Below, one piece after another: positions 41,516-49,530 of a stretch of DNA of 64,000 bases. The notes beneath the pieces were generated by a model, which saw only the letters and a list, made by a program, of their open reading frames with translations, made no database searches and was not told the DNA's origin. Within the stretch, counting starts at the first letter, position 1, and every line of letters begins with the position of its first letter. Source of the stretch: JADGRF01 sp036382515 (GTDB lineage Bacteria > Myxococcota_A > Polyangia > Polyangiales > JAFGIB01). The stretch is taken from contig DASVHQ010000289.1 of NCBI GenBank assembly GCA_036382515.1, positions 1 to 64,000 on the forward strand, in the 5' to 3' direction. The translations under genes were made by a program, and so were the position numbers.

Positions 41516-42451
41516 TCAGGGCGCAGCGCTGGGGTTGCGCGCCCGGCGCGCGAGCACGGGCCATGCGGCTGCAACCGCGCCGAGGATCAGCACGCCGATC
41601 AGCTGCGAGGTGCTCAGCCCCAGGAGCGCACCGCGATCATCGGCGCGCAGGTACTCCACAAAGAAGCGCAGCACCGCGTAAAGCGCGAGGAAAAGCAGCA
41701 GCACCTGACCGTCGAAGCGTTTCCTGGGCAACGCGTAGGCGATGAGCCAGGCCGCGAGCGCGAGGCAACCGGCCGCTTCGTAGAGCTGTGTCGGGTGCAC
41801 GGGCAGCGAGACGAGGTTCTTGCTCGTGATCAATCCAGCTTGGAACTGCGCGTAGCTGGCGGGCGAGCCTGCGGGGAAGGCGATCCCGAAATGACTGTGC
41901 GTCGGGAGCCCGAAGCAGCAGCCGCCGAGGAAACAACCGAGGCGCCCGAAGAAGATGCCCAGCGGCAGCACGGCGCCGACCATGTCGACGCCTTTGCCCA
42001 CCGGGAAGCGCTCGCGCTTGAGGAACGCGATGCCGGCGACGGTGGCGACGAGCAGCCCGCCGTAGTAGGCGAGCCCGCCGTTCCAGAACTCCGCCCAGGC
42101 AAAGCAGTCGCGCTGCACGGCGTGGCACAGCTGGGTTGCGAGGTCCCAGCGACCGCTCAGCTCCTTGCATTCGGCGGCGCTGTCGACGGCGCGCCAGACC
42201 ACGGCGTCGGGGTTGGTGCACAGGTGCACGTAGTCCCAGAAGTAGCCGTCGGCGATCACGTGCAAGAGCCGCCCGCCGAGCACGCCGGTGATCAGCGACA
42301 AGAGGCTGAGGTCGATGATGATCTCGTGATCGAGGCCGCTGCGCTTGGCCAGGCGTGCGGCGACGAAGGTCGCGGCCGCGAAGCCGAACATCAGCATCAC
42401 GAAGTAAGCCGGCAGCGGCTCGCCGAACAGCTCGCCGAAGCTAGGCTTCAT
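41516..42451 (-). CDS. lgt: Prolipoprotein diacylglyceryl transferase
   Basis: Integral membrane enzyme that adds diacylglycerol to the lipobox cysteine, the first step in lipoprotein maturation. At 311 residues with about seven membrane helices, it has the signature region GIFFGRLGCFLGGCCFGLPT, the Lgt loop HPTQLYEA, and the C-terminal VEYLRADDRG. An extra soluble insertion with several cysteines (about 75-115, CTNPDAVVW...CKELSGRWDLATQLC) is unusual. It lies 27 bases downstream of the first lspA, so all lipoprotein-maturation genes here are together. Confidence 0.92.
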   Translation of the reverse strand: MKPSFGELFGEPLPAYFVMLMFGFAAATFVAARLAKRSGLDHEIIIDLSLLSLITGVLGGRLLHVIADGYFWDYVHLCTNPDAVVWRAVDSAAECKELSGRWDLATQLCHAVQRDCFAWAEFWNGGLAYYGGLLVATVAGIAFLKRERFPVGKGVDMVGAVLPLGIFFGRLGCFLGGCCFGLPTHSHFGIAFPAGSPASYAQFQAGLITSKNLVSLPVHPTQLYEAAGCLALAAWLIAYALPRKRFDGQVLLLFLALYAVLRFFVEYLRADDRGALLGLSTSQLIGVLILGAVAAAWPVLARRARNPSAAP

Positions 42452-42478
42452 GCGTGCTCCAGCTCCAAGCGGGCTCGC

Positions 42479-43156
42479 TCACCGGCCCGGCGACTGCGCG
42501 GGCTTCTGGGCTTTGCGCGCTGCGTCGGCCTGGGTGGCAGCGGCTTTCTGCGGCGAGAGGAAGCCTTCGATCAGCAACAGGATCACGCCGACGGTGATGG
42601 TGGAGTCGGCCACATTGAAGGTGGGCCACGAGTGCTCCACCCCGTGGCGGATGAAGAAGGCGTGGATGAAGTCGACCACGTAGCCGAGCCTGAAACGATC
42701 CACGAGGTTGCCGATGGCACCCGAGGCGATGAGCGGCACGCTGATGGCGAACAGGCGCCCGCCGTAGCCGGTCACGAAGAGCCACAAGAGGCCGATGGTG
42801 GCGGCAATCGCGGCCGGTGCGAAGAGCGCGGTGCGAACCCACGCCGGGCTGCCCACCAGCATGCTAAATGCGGCCCCGCAGTTCTCGGCGTAGGCGAGCT
42901 CGAGGTAGTCAGGCACGAGGACGAGCGGGGCCAGCGGCCTGCGCTGCGGCTCGATGCGCTCGTAGGGGGTGCCGACCGCCACGGGTACGCAGAGCTTGCC
43001 ACGGGGTGGCTGAGCGCGGGAGAGGCTGGTCTGGGCCCAGTGCTTGGAGCCGAGGTCGGCCCAGGTGCAGACCGCCAACGCGACCAGGCACACGGAGATG
43101 GAGAGCGGCGACCGACGAGGGCGCACGGCGGCGGAGGTTTGGGGGGCGGCTGACAT
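42479..43156 (-). CDS. lspA: Signal peptidase II (longer paralogue)
   Basis: Membrane aspartyl protease that cleaves lipoprotein signal peptides. Start ATG 43156 follows GGGAG at 7 bases; the product has 225 residues. The catalytic motifs are GAIGNLVDRFRLGYVVDFI and WPTFNVADSTI, with the two catalytic aspartates. An insertion of about 35 residues (SRAQPPRGKLCVPVAV onwards) sits in the first periplasmic loop, and a Lys/Ala-rich tail extends the C-terminus. It differs clearly from the second lspA just upstream. Confidence 0.92.
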   Translation of the reverse strand: MSAAPQTSAAVRPRRSPLSISVCLVALAVCTWADLGSKHWAQTSLSRAQPPRGKLCVPVAVGTPYERIEPQRRPLAPLVLVPDYLELAYAENCGAAFSMLVGSPAWVRTALFAPAAIAATIGLLWLFVTGYGGRLFAISVPLIASGAIGNLVDRFRLGYVVDFIHAFFIRHGVEHSWPTFNVADSTITVGVILLLIEGFLSPQKAAATQADAARKAQKPAQSPGR

Positions 43157-43232
43157 GAGGTGGCTCCCGAGCAGACAGGAAGTAGCCGATGTACGAGGGG
43201 AGCGCAAAGTGGAAATGCCCCGCGCCCGAGTA

Positions 43233-43754
43233 TCAGGCGTGTGGCGGGTTGGTCCGGGGCGCGGCCTGCCCTGCTCCGCCGCTTGCGGCTCGCAGGTACC
43301 ACAGCAGCGAGACGAGGCCAGCGGCGATCAGCACATCGGCGAAGTTGAAGGTCGCCCAGTGGAAGATGTCGCCGAGGTGCAGATGCACGAAGTCCGTGAC
43401 TTCACCCGTGCGCACGCGGTCGATGAGGTTGCCGGCCGCGCCCGCGCACAGGAGCGTGAGCGCCCAGCGCAGCGTGCGCTCCGCCTCGGAGCTTCGGCGC
43501 AACAGCCGCAGCATGAGCGCGATGATTACGAGGCTGCCGACCACGAACGCGTTGCGACGTAGCGCTTCGGGCAGGTGGCTGCCCAGACCGAAGAACGCGC
43601 CGCGATTGTGCAAGAGGCGCAGCTCGCAGCAGCACTGCACGAGCTGGATGATTCCGCGCCGCGGCAGCTCGGCTCGCGCCCAGGCCTTGCCGAGCTGATC
43701 GAGGATCACGGCCGCGCCGGCAAACAGCGCGAGCCGTGCCAGCGACTTGTTCAC
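43233..43754 (-). CDS. lspA: Signal peptidase II (short paralogue)
   Basis: Second LspA, of standard size (173 residues from GTG 43754). The motifs are NRGAFFGLGS, AGAAGNLIDRVRTGEVTDFV and WATFNFADVLIAAG, with both catalytic aspartates kept. It starts inside the ileS stop (overlap GTGA, 43751-43754), matching the classical ileS-lspA order, so this copy looks like the ancestral one. The frame extends upstream to 43859 but only as shadow over ileS. The tail is Gly/Ala-rich. Confidence 0.92.
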   Translation of the reverse strand: MNKSLARLALFAGAAVILDQLGKAWARAELPRRGIIQLVQCCCELRLLHNRGAFFGLGSHLPEALRRNAFVVGSLVIIALMLRLLRRSSEAERTLRWALTLLCAGAAGNLIDRVRTGEVTDFVHLHLGDIFHWATFNFADVLIAAGLVSLLWYLRAASGGAGQAAPRTNPPHA

Positions 43755-46657
43755 GGCGGCGAGCCGAGCGCCGTGATCACCTGGGCACAGCGCTCGCACA
43801 GCTCCGGGTGGGCGGCGTGCGTGCCGACGTCGTCGCGGTGCCGCCAACAGCGGCTGCATTGGGGCGAGCTGGTCTTGCGCAGCTCCACCGCCACGCTCGG
43901 GCCCGAGCGCAACTCGACCGAGGCGATGGCGAACACCTCGGCGAGATCAGTCGCGAGCGTGGCGAGCTGTGCGCGCGTGGCCTCCGGCAGCGTGAGCACG
44001 GCGGCGACCTCGCGGCGATGGCCGATCTCCTTGGCTTTCACCTTGGGCTCGAGCGCGGCGTTGAGCGCGTCGCGCACCGAGAAGAGTTGCTCGCCGGCGT
44101 CGAGCAGCTGGCGGTCGGCTTCCGTGAGCGGGCTGGCTTGCAGCTTGGCATCCAGGAACACCGAGCCATCCTGCTCGCCTGGCAGACAGCGGTAGGCTTC
44201 GTCGGCGGTGAACGACACGATCGGCGCCAGCGCCGCAATCGTGCCGCGCGCGATGGCATCGAGCGTGGCCTGACACGAGCGCCGTCGCGCTGCGTTCTCG
44301 CCATCGCAGTACAACCGGTCCTTCACCACGTCGAGGTAGAACTGCGACCACGGCCCGACGCACAGCTCGACGGTGCGGTGGTAGACGGTGCGGAAGTCGT
44401 AGCGCTCGTAGGCGGTCACGACCTCGTACAGGTACTGGCGCATGCGGGCTTGCGCCCAGGCGTCGAGTGGCTCGATCGCCGGCGTTGCGGCCTGGCGATC
44501 GAAGTCGTGGAGGTTGCCGAGCAGGAAGCGCAGCGTGTTGCGGATCTTGAAGTACGCGTCGGACACCTGCTTGAGGTGCTCGTTCGAGAAGCGCACGTCG
44601 CCGCGGAAGTCCTCGTACGCAACCCACAGCCGCAGGAGCTCCGCGCCCTGTTGCTTGATGAGCTTCTCGGGCTCGATGTACTCGACCTTTTCGCCGGCTT
44701 CCTGGCGCCTGCGCAGCTCGCTCTTGGAGTACGGCCGGCCCTGGTCGTCGCAGACGAAACCATGCGTGAGCACACGCTTGTACGGTGCACGCCCGAGCAC
44801 GGCGGCGCCCACGAGCAGCGACGAGTGAAACCAGCCGCGGTGTTGATCGGAGCCTTCGAGGTAGAGATCCACGGGCACGCCGAAGCCCGCCTCGGTACTG
44901 CGCATGGTCGACCAGAACGAGGCGCCCGACTCGAACCACACGTCGAGGATGCTGGTGTCTTTGGAGAACTCGCTGCCGCCGCACTGCGCGCAGCGGTAGT
45001 TGGCGGGCACGAGCGCGCTCGCCTCCTTCGTGAACCAGGCGTCGGCGCCTTCTGCGCCGATGACGCGGCTGACGTGGGCCACCAGTATTTCGTCGAGCGA
45101 GACATGCGCGCACTGCTTGCAGTGCAGCGCCGGGATGGGCACACCCCAGGCGCGCTGTCGCGAGATGCACCAGTCGGGACGATCGGCGAGCATGCCGTGG
45201 ATGCGGTCGCGACCCCACTCCGGGATGAAGCCGCTCGGTGTCTTGCCCTCTTGATCTGGCAGATCACGGCCGCCTGCGATGGCTTCGATCTCGTCGAGCG
45301 CGACCTGGCGCAGTGTCTTCAGGTCGTCGCGGCCCTGCATCGGCGTGTCGAGCGCGATGAACCACTGCGTGGTGGCACGGAACACGATGGGGTTCTTGCA
45401 GCGCCAGCATGCGGGGTAGCTGTGCTGGAGCACATCGCCTTCGCGGTTGGCGAGCACGCCCTGCTCTGCCAGGAAATGCACGATGCGTGGGTTCGCCTCG
45501 AGCACGTGCAGGCCGCGCCACTCTTCGCGCACTTCGTTCGTGAAGCGTGCGGCTTCGTCGACGGGCGCGAAGGTGTCCAGGCCGTGCGTTTGGCCGAGCG
45601 AGTAGTCGTCGGCGCCGTGGCCGGGCGCGGTGTGAACCAGGCCGGTGCCGGTGTCGAGTGTGACGTAGTCTGCTGGCAGGAGCGGCGATGCCCGGTCCTC
45701 GAACGGATGCTGCGCGATGAGGCCCACGAGCTCGCTGCCCGGGACCATACGCCCGATGATCGACAGCTCGCTGTGCGTGGCCTTGGCGACCGTCTCGATC
45801 AACGCGCGCGCCACGATCCACAGCTCGCCGCCCACCTGCACGGCCGCGTATTCGTGGTTGGGATGCACAGCGATCGCGAGGTTCGCGGGCAGCGTCCAGG
45901 GCGTGGTCGTCCAGATCAGCGCGTACGCCTCGAGCTTGCTCTCGGCACCGCTCAAGCCGAAGCGCTGCGCGAGCGTGGCGTGCGCTTCCCCGACCACCGG
46001 GAACTTCACATAGATGCTCGGGGACGCGTGGTCGATGTACTCGACCTCGGCCTCGGCGAGCGCGGTCTTGCAGCGGCCGCACCAGTGCACCGGCTTCTTG
46101 CCGCGGTACACGAGGCCATGGCGCACGAACGCGCCCAGCGCCTCCACGATGCCCTGCTCGAAGCTCGGCGTGAGCGTGAGGTACGGCTCGGCCCAGGTGC
46201 CGAACACGCCCAGGCGCTTGAACTCCTCGCGCTGTACGTCGACCCACTTCTCGGCTTCTTTGCGGCAGGCCGAACGCACGATGTTCTGACTCAGCTCGGC
46301 CTTCTTGCCCGCCAGCGCACGCTCCACGCCAAGCTCGATCGGCAAGCCGTGGCAATCCCAGCCGGGCACGAACTTCGTGTAGCGCCCGGCGAGCGTCTGG
46401 TACTTGACGACGATGTCTTTGAGGATCTTGTTGAGGATGTGCCCGTAGTGAATGTGCCCGTTCGCGTACGGCGGGCCATCGTGAAACACGTAGCGCGGGC
46501 CGCCAGCGCGGGCTTCCAGCGCACGCTCGTAGATGCGCTCACGTTGCCAGCGTGCCAGCGTCTCCGGTTCGCGCTGCGCCAGGTTGGCGCGCATCGGGAA
46601 GTCCGTCTGCGGCAACCTGATCGTGTCTTTGTATTGCGCGCGCTCGCGTTCGGCCAC
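43751..46657 (-). CDS. ileS: Isoleucyl-tRNA synthetase
   Basis: Class I synthetase of 968 residues from GTG 46657, which has GAGGTGA just upstream. The HIGH motif appears as GHIHYGHILNK after FHDGPPYANG. The editing domain contains TLDTGTGLVHTAPGHGADDY. The KMSKS loop reads PYSKS (44720-44734) followed by an inserted segment (ELRRRQEAGEKVEYIEPEKL), so the first lysine and methionine are replaced while the second lysine is kept. A C-terminal zinc-binding region has CSRCW...CERC. Longer starts to 46759 exist but look non-conserved. Confidence 0.96.
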   Translation of the reverse strand: MAERERAQYKDTIRLPQTDFPMRANLAQREPETLARWQRERIYERALEARAGGPRYVFHDGPPYANGHIHYGHILNKILKDIVVKYQTLAGRYTKFVPGWDCHGLPIELGVERALAGKKAELSQNIVRSACRKEAEKWVDVQREEFKRLGVFGTWAEPYLTLTPSFEQGIVEALGAFVRHGLVYRGKKPVHWCGRCKTALAEAEVEYIDHASPSIYVKFPVVGEAHATLAQRFGLSGAESKLEAYALIWTTTPWTLPANLAIAVHPNHEYAAVQVGGELWIVARALIETVAKATHSELSIIGRMVPGSELVGLIAQHPFEDRASPLLPADYVTLDTGTGLVHTAPGHGADDYSLGQTHGLDTFAPVDEAARFTNEVREEWRGLHVLEANPRIVHFLAEQGVLANREGDVLQHSYPACWRCKNPIVFRATTQWFIALDTPMQGRDDLKTLRQVALDEIEAIAGGRDLPDQEGKTPSGFIPEWGRDRIHGMLADRPDWCISRQRAWGVPIPALHCKQCAHVSLDEILVAHVSRVIGAEGADAWFTKEASALVPANYRCAQCGGSEFSKDTSILDVWFESGASFWSTMRSTEAGFGVPVDLYLEGSDQHRGWFHSSLLVGAAVLGRAPYKRVLTHGFVCDDQGRPYSKSELRRRQEAGEKVEYIEPEKLIKQQGAELLRLWVAYEDFRGDVRFSNEHLKQVSDAYFKIRNTLRFLLGNLHDFDRQAATPAIEPLDAWAQARMRQYLYEVVTAYERYDFRTVYHRTVELCVGPWSQFYLDVVKDRLYCDGENAARRRSCQATLDAIARGTIAALAPIVSFTADEAYRCLPGEQDGSVFLDAKLQASPLTEADRQLLDAGEQLFSVRDALNAALEPKVKAKEIGHRREVAAVLTLPEATRAQLATLATDLAEVFAIASVELRSGPSVAVELRKTSSPQCSRCWRHRDDVGTHAAHPELCERCAQVITALGSPP

Positions 46658-46727
46658 GTTTCTCACCTCGCGTATTCGGCGATTTCCGCTTGGAATTCGC
46701 CGGTTTCTACCATGCGACCCCGCGATG

Positions 46728-47928
46728 TCAAAGCGGTTCGGCTGCGCCGTAGCCGCCACCGCCCGGGGTCTCGATGCGGATGCGCTCGCCCGCCCGCACG
46801 TTCACGCTGGCGCATGCGCCGAGCTCGCGGCCCTGATGCAGGTTCTTGCCGGGAGCACCGGCGCTGCCGCCCGCGAGGCCGAACGGGGAGCGCGTGCGTC
46901 GGCTCGAGAGGATCGAGACCTCGAGCGGGGCGAGCGCTTCGAGCTCGCGCACCACTCCGTCGCCGCCGTGGAAGCGGCCCGCGCCCCCCGAGCCACGGCG
47001 CAGCCCAAAGCTCCACAGTCGCACGGGATAGCGGCTCTCGAGCACCTCGGCGTCAGTGATGCGCGTGTTCGTCATGTGCGTGTGAACACCCGAGGCGCCG
47101 GGTAGCGCTGTTCGAGCAGCACCGAGCGGATCGTGGCTTCGTCCAGCACGCCATCGCGCACGATGCGCAGCGCACGAAACACGGCGCCCTCTTCTTTCAG
47201 ACAGGTCAAAAACGGCGGCATCGAGCCGGGCGTGACACTGCCGATGTCCGCGTGATGTCCGCGGCTGGCACTCCAGAACGTGGGCGTGCTCCCGCGCGTC
47301 GTGGCCACGCGCCACGCTGACCTTGCGGATGGCCTCCGCCATGTGCTCGACGGCGATCTCGAAAAAGCCTGCCGCGACGCCGTACGGACCGCGTGCGTCG
47401 CCCTACTCGGTCAAGCGCTGCACGATGGCGCTGACCGCCTGCCATGCGCGTTCACGCTGCAGCGCGAACGGAAGACGTTCGTCGGGCAAGCGTCCGAGCA
47501 CGACGTTCACATCCGTCAGCGTGAGTTCATGGGCCTCTGCGCGGCCGTAGCACAGCGGGCCCGGCACGGCGCCTGCGCTCTCGCACGATCCGCAGCGCAA
47601 ACAGATCCGGGCGCGTCTGGTCGCCAATCTCGAGCAGATCGGCGAAGCCTCGCGTGGTGACGAGCGCGGTGCGCGCGCCACGACCCTCGAGCAGCGCGTT
47701 GGTCGCGAGCGTGGTCCCCATGCGCAGCTCGCAGGGCGGGATCGGCACGCCCTCTGCCAGCCCGAGCAGCTCGCGCACACCGTCGATCGGTGCGCGGTCT
47801 GACGACAGCAGCTTCGCCACGCGCACGCTGCCATCTCGTGGGTCGACGCCGATGCAGTCGGTGAACGTACCGCCGCGATCGATGAACACCCGGTACTGCC
47901 CGCCGCTGCTCGGCCCGTGGCTCATCAT
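46728..47928 (-). pseudogene. Decayed 5-oxoprolinase (hydantoinase A/B fusion)
   Basis: Remnants of one large gene in order along the minus strand but in different frames. First is the HyuA start (RVFIDRGGTFTDCIGVDP, TTLATNALLEGRGARTALVTT) at 47928 to about 47590. Next, in another frame, come GPLCYGRAEAHELTLTDVN and, after an in-frame TAG at 47403-47405, GFFEIAVEHMAEAIRKVSVARGHD. A third frame gives HyuB sequence ASRGHHADIGSVTPGSMPPF (47272-47090). Finally HMTNTRITDAEVLE to IETPGGGGYG completes the HyuB C-terminus. About 1.2 kb remain of an expected 3.6 kb or so, so large deletions as well as frameshifts occurred. No product is expected. Confidence 0.88.
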
Positions 47929-47946
47929 GGTCGCCGCGTCACCGCG

Positions 47947-48471
47947 TCACTCGCCCGAGGCGCGTGCGCGCCGACGTTCGCGCTGGACGATGGGCGCCAT
48001 CTCTTTTTGTGCGCTCGCGGGCTCGAGGAGGATCACTTCGTCCTGATTGCTGTGCAGCGCGCCTGCGGCGACGAAGCTCTCCATGGCCGCCACCGGAGCG
48101 CTGCGTTCGGTGCTGCGACCGGGCAGGACGATCGCCGTGGTGCGCACCTTGGCGCGCGAAACCACGTCGAACATGCGCACCGTCGCCGGCAAGAGCGAGT
48201 CCGGTCCGAACTCGGCTTGAGGGCCGAGGCCGAAGAGAAAGAGCTTGTCGATGCTGAAGCCGGGTCGCAGCGGCACGAGCACGGTCTCGCCAAGCTCCCC
48301 GCCCACGAAGCCGCGCACGATCATCTTCGAGACGAAGCCCGACAGCCGCCAGTCGATGAGACCGAGCGCGCCGCACAGCGGCCGCTCGTCGCTGAAGAAC
48401 GGCGCGAGGATCGCCTCGCACTTGAGCGCATCGAGGTGCTTCCACTCGGGCGAAAGGAACCGGACGTCCAT
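47947..48471 (-). CDS. Peptidase M17 N-terminal domain-like protein, no peptidase domain
   Basis: Protein of 174 residues that resembles the N-terminal, macro-like domain of leucine aminopeptidase (M17): GALGLIDWRLSGFVSKM, ETVLVPLRPGFSIDKLFLFGLGP. The zinc-binding catalytic C-terminal half is missing and there is no room for it; the frame ends normally in a charged tail. Stand-alone versions occur in some myxobacteria, as far as I recall, with no known role. It is followed, on the other side of the oxoprolinase remnant, by ileS and preceded by nusB 15 bases away. Confidence 0.65.
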   Translation of the reverse strand: MDVRFLSPEWKHLDALKCEAILAPFFSDERPLCGALGLIDWRLSGFVSKMIVRGFVGGELGETVLVPLRPGFSIDKLFLFGLGPQAEFGPDSLLPATVRMFDVVSRAKVRTTAIVLPGRSTERSAPVAAMESFVAAGALHSNQDEVILLEPASAQKEMAPIVQRERRRARASGE

Positions 48472-48486
48472 GGCGCGGCCCCCCGT

Positions 48487-48912
48487 TCAGTCCTTGTGCA
48501 CGTCGGCGGCGATGCGGTCGAGCACGCCATTCACGAACGCCGCGCTCTCCTCGTTGCCGAAGCGTTTCGCGAGCTCGACCGATTCGTTCAGCGTCACGCG
48601 GCTCGGCACCGCGGCCACGTGCAGTAGCTCGTAGGCGCCCAGGCGGATGATGTTGCGGTCGACGCGAGCCATGCGCTCCAGGCGCCAGTGCTTGCTCACG
48701 GCGCGGATCCGCTCGTCGATTGCCTCACGCGTTTCGCCGTAGCCGCGCACCAGCTCGTTGGCGAAGTCTTGGCCTTCGGGCGCCTGACCTTCGGGCGTGG
48801 CTGCCATGTTGGCCCAGAACAGCTCGATGGCCCGTTCGGCGTCCACGCCGGCGACGTCCATCTGATAGAGCATCTGCACGGCCGCTTCTCTGGCTTTACG
48901 TCGCGAGCCCAT
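48487..48912 (-). CDS. nusB: Transcription antitermination factor NusB
   Basis: RNA-binding all-helical protein that with NusE acts in rRNA antitermination. The 141 residues begin MGSRRKAREAAVQMLYQMD, the arginine-rich boxA-binding N-terminus, and include VDRNIIRLGAYELL and the C-terminal PSRVTLNESVELAKRFGNEESAAFVNGVLDRI, all diagnostic. It sits 101 bases downstream of ribH, the usual ribH-nusB order. Confidence 0.96.
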   Translation of the reverse strand: MGSRRKAREAAVQMLYQMDVAGVDAERAIELFWANMAATPEGQAPEGQDFANELVRGYGETREAIDERIRAVSKHWRLERMARVDRNIIRLGAYELLHVAAVPSRVTLNESVELAKRFGNEESAAFVNGVLDRIAADVHKD

Positions 48913-49013
48913 GGTTCTTCAAGGAGCCTGCCTTCGGCTGCAGGCGCCGCGCGCATCATAGCTGGTTTCGCTCGCGACGCACGTTCGGCGCAGGCTGCTC
49001 GATGCGTGGTGGC

Positions 49014-49523
49014 TCAGCGGCCGCGCGCGCGTGCGGGCGCGAGGCCTTGGCCTGCCAGCTGCGAGACCAGGCTCGCCATCTCGAGCGCAGACAGCGCGCA
49101 TTCGCTGCCCTTGTTTCCGGCTTTGGTTCCGGCGCGCTCGATGGCTTGCTCGATCGTCTCGGTCGTGAGCACGCCGAAGATCACGGGCACGCCGCTGTTC
49201 ATGGCCACCTGTCCGCAGCCCTTGGCGGCCTCGCCGGCCACGTGCTCGAAGTGCGCGGTCGCGCCCCGGATCACGCAACCCAGCGCGAGGATGGCGTGCA
49301 CCTTGCCGCTGTCGGCGATGCGCTTGCAGGCCACCGGGATCTCGAACGCGCCCGGCACGCGCACGAGGCTGATCCGCGTGTCGTCCACGCCGTGTCGGCG
49401 CAGCGTGTCGAGCGCGCCGTCGACCAGCCGATCGACGATGAACTCGTTGAACCGCGCCGCGACGATGGCGAAGCGCGCGTCCTTGGGCGCGTTGTAGTTA
49501 CCTTCGATGATCTGCACGGGCAT
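49014..49523 (-). CDS. ribH: 6,7-Dimethyl-8-ribityllumazine synthase
   Basis: Penultimate step of riboflavin synthesis; assembles into pentamers or capsids. The 169 residues carry VAARFNEFIVDRLVDGALDTL, VPGAFEIPVACKRIA, ALGCVIRGATAHFEHVA with the catalytic histidine, and PVIFGVLTTETIEQAIERAGTKAGNKG. A short basic Ala/Arg tail follows. It is 7 bases downstream of the ribB gene. The enzyme's partner gene ribE (riboflavin synthase) is not in the window. Confidence 0.96.
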   Translation of the reverse strand: MPVQIIEGNYNAPKDARFAIVAARFNEFIVDRLVDGALDTLRRHGVDDTRISLVRVPGAFEIPVACKRIADSGKVHAILALGCVIRGATAHFEHVAGEAAKGCGQVAMNSGVPVIFGVLTTETIEQAIERAGTKAGNKGSECALSALEMASLVSQLAGQGLAPARARGR

Positions 49524-49530
49524 GGCTTCC

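Noticed and set aside
43736..47059. 1107-residue open frame antisense to ileS
   Set aside because: Antisense shadow produced by high third-position GC; ileS on the other strand is unmistakable.
48925..48945. Hairpin GCCTGC...GCAGGC between nusB and ribH
   Set aside because: Short stem with no T tract; the ribH-nusB gap is continuous in the operon and such stems are frequent in GC-rich DNA.
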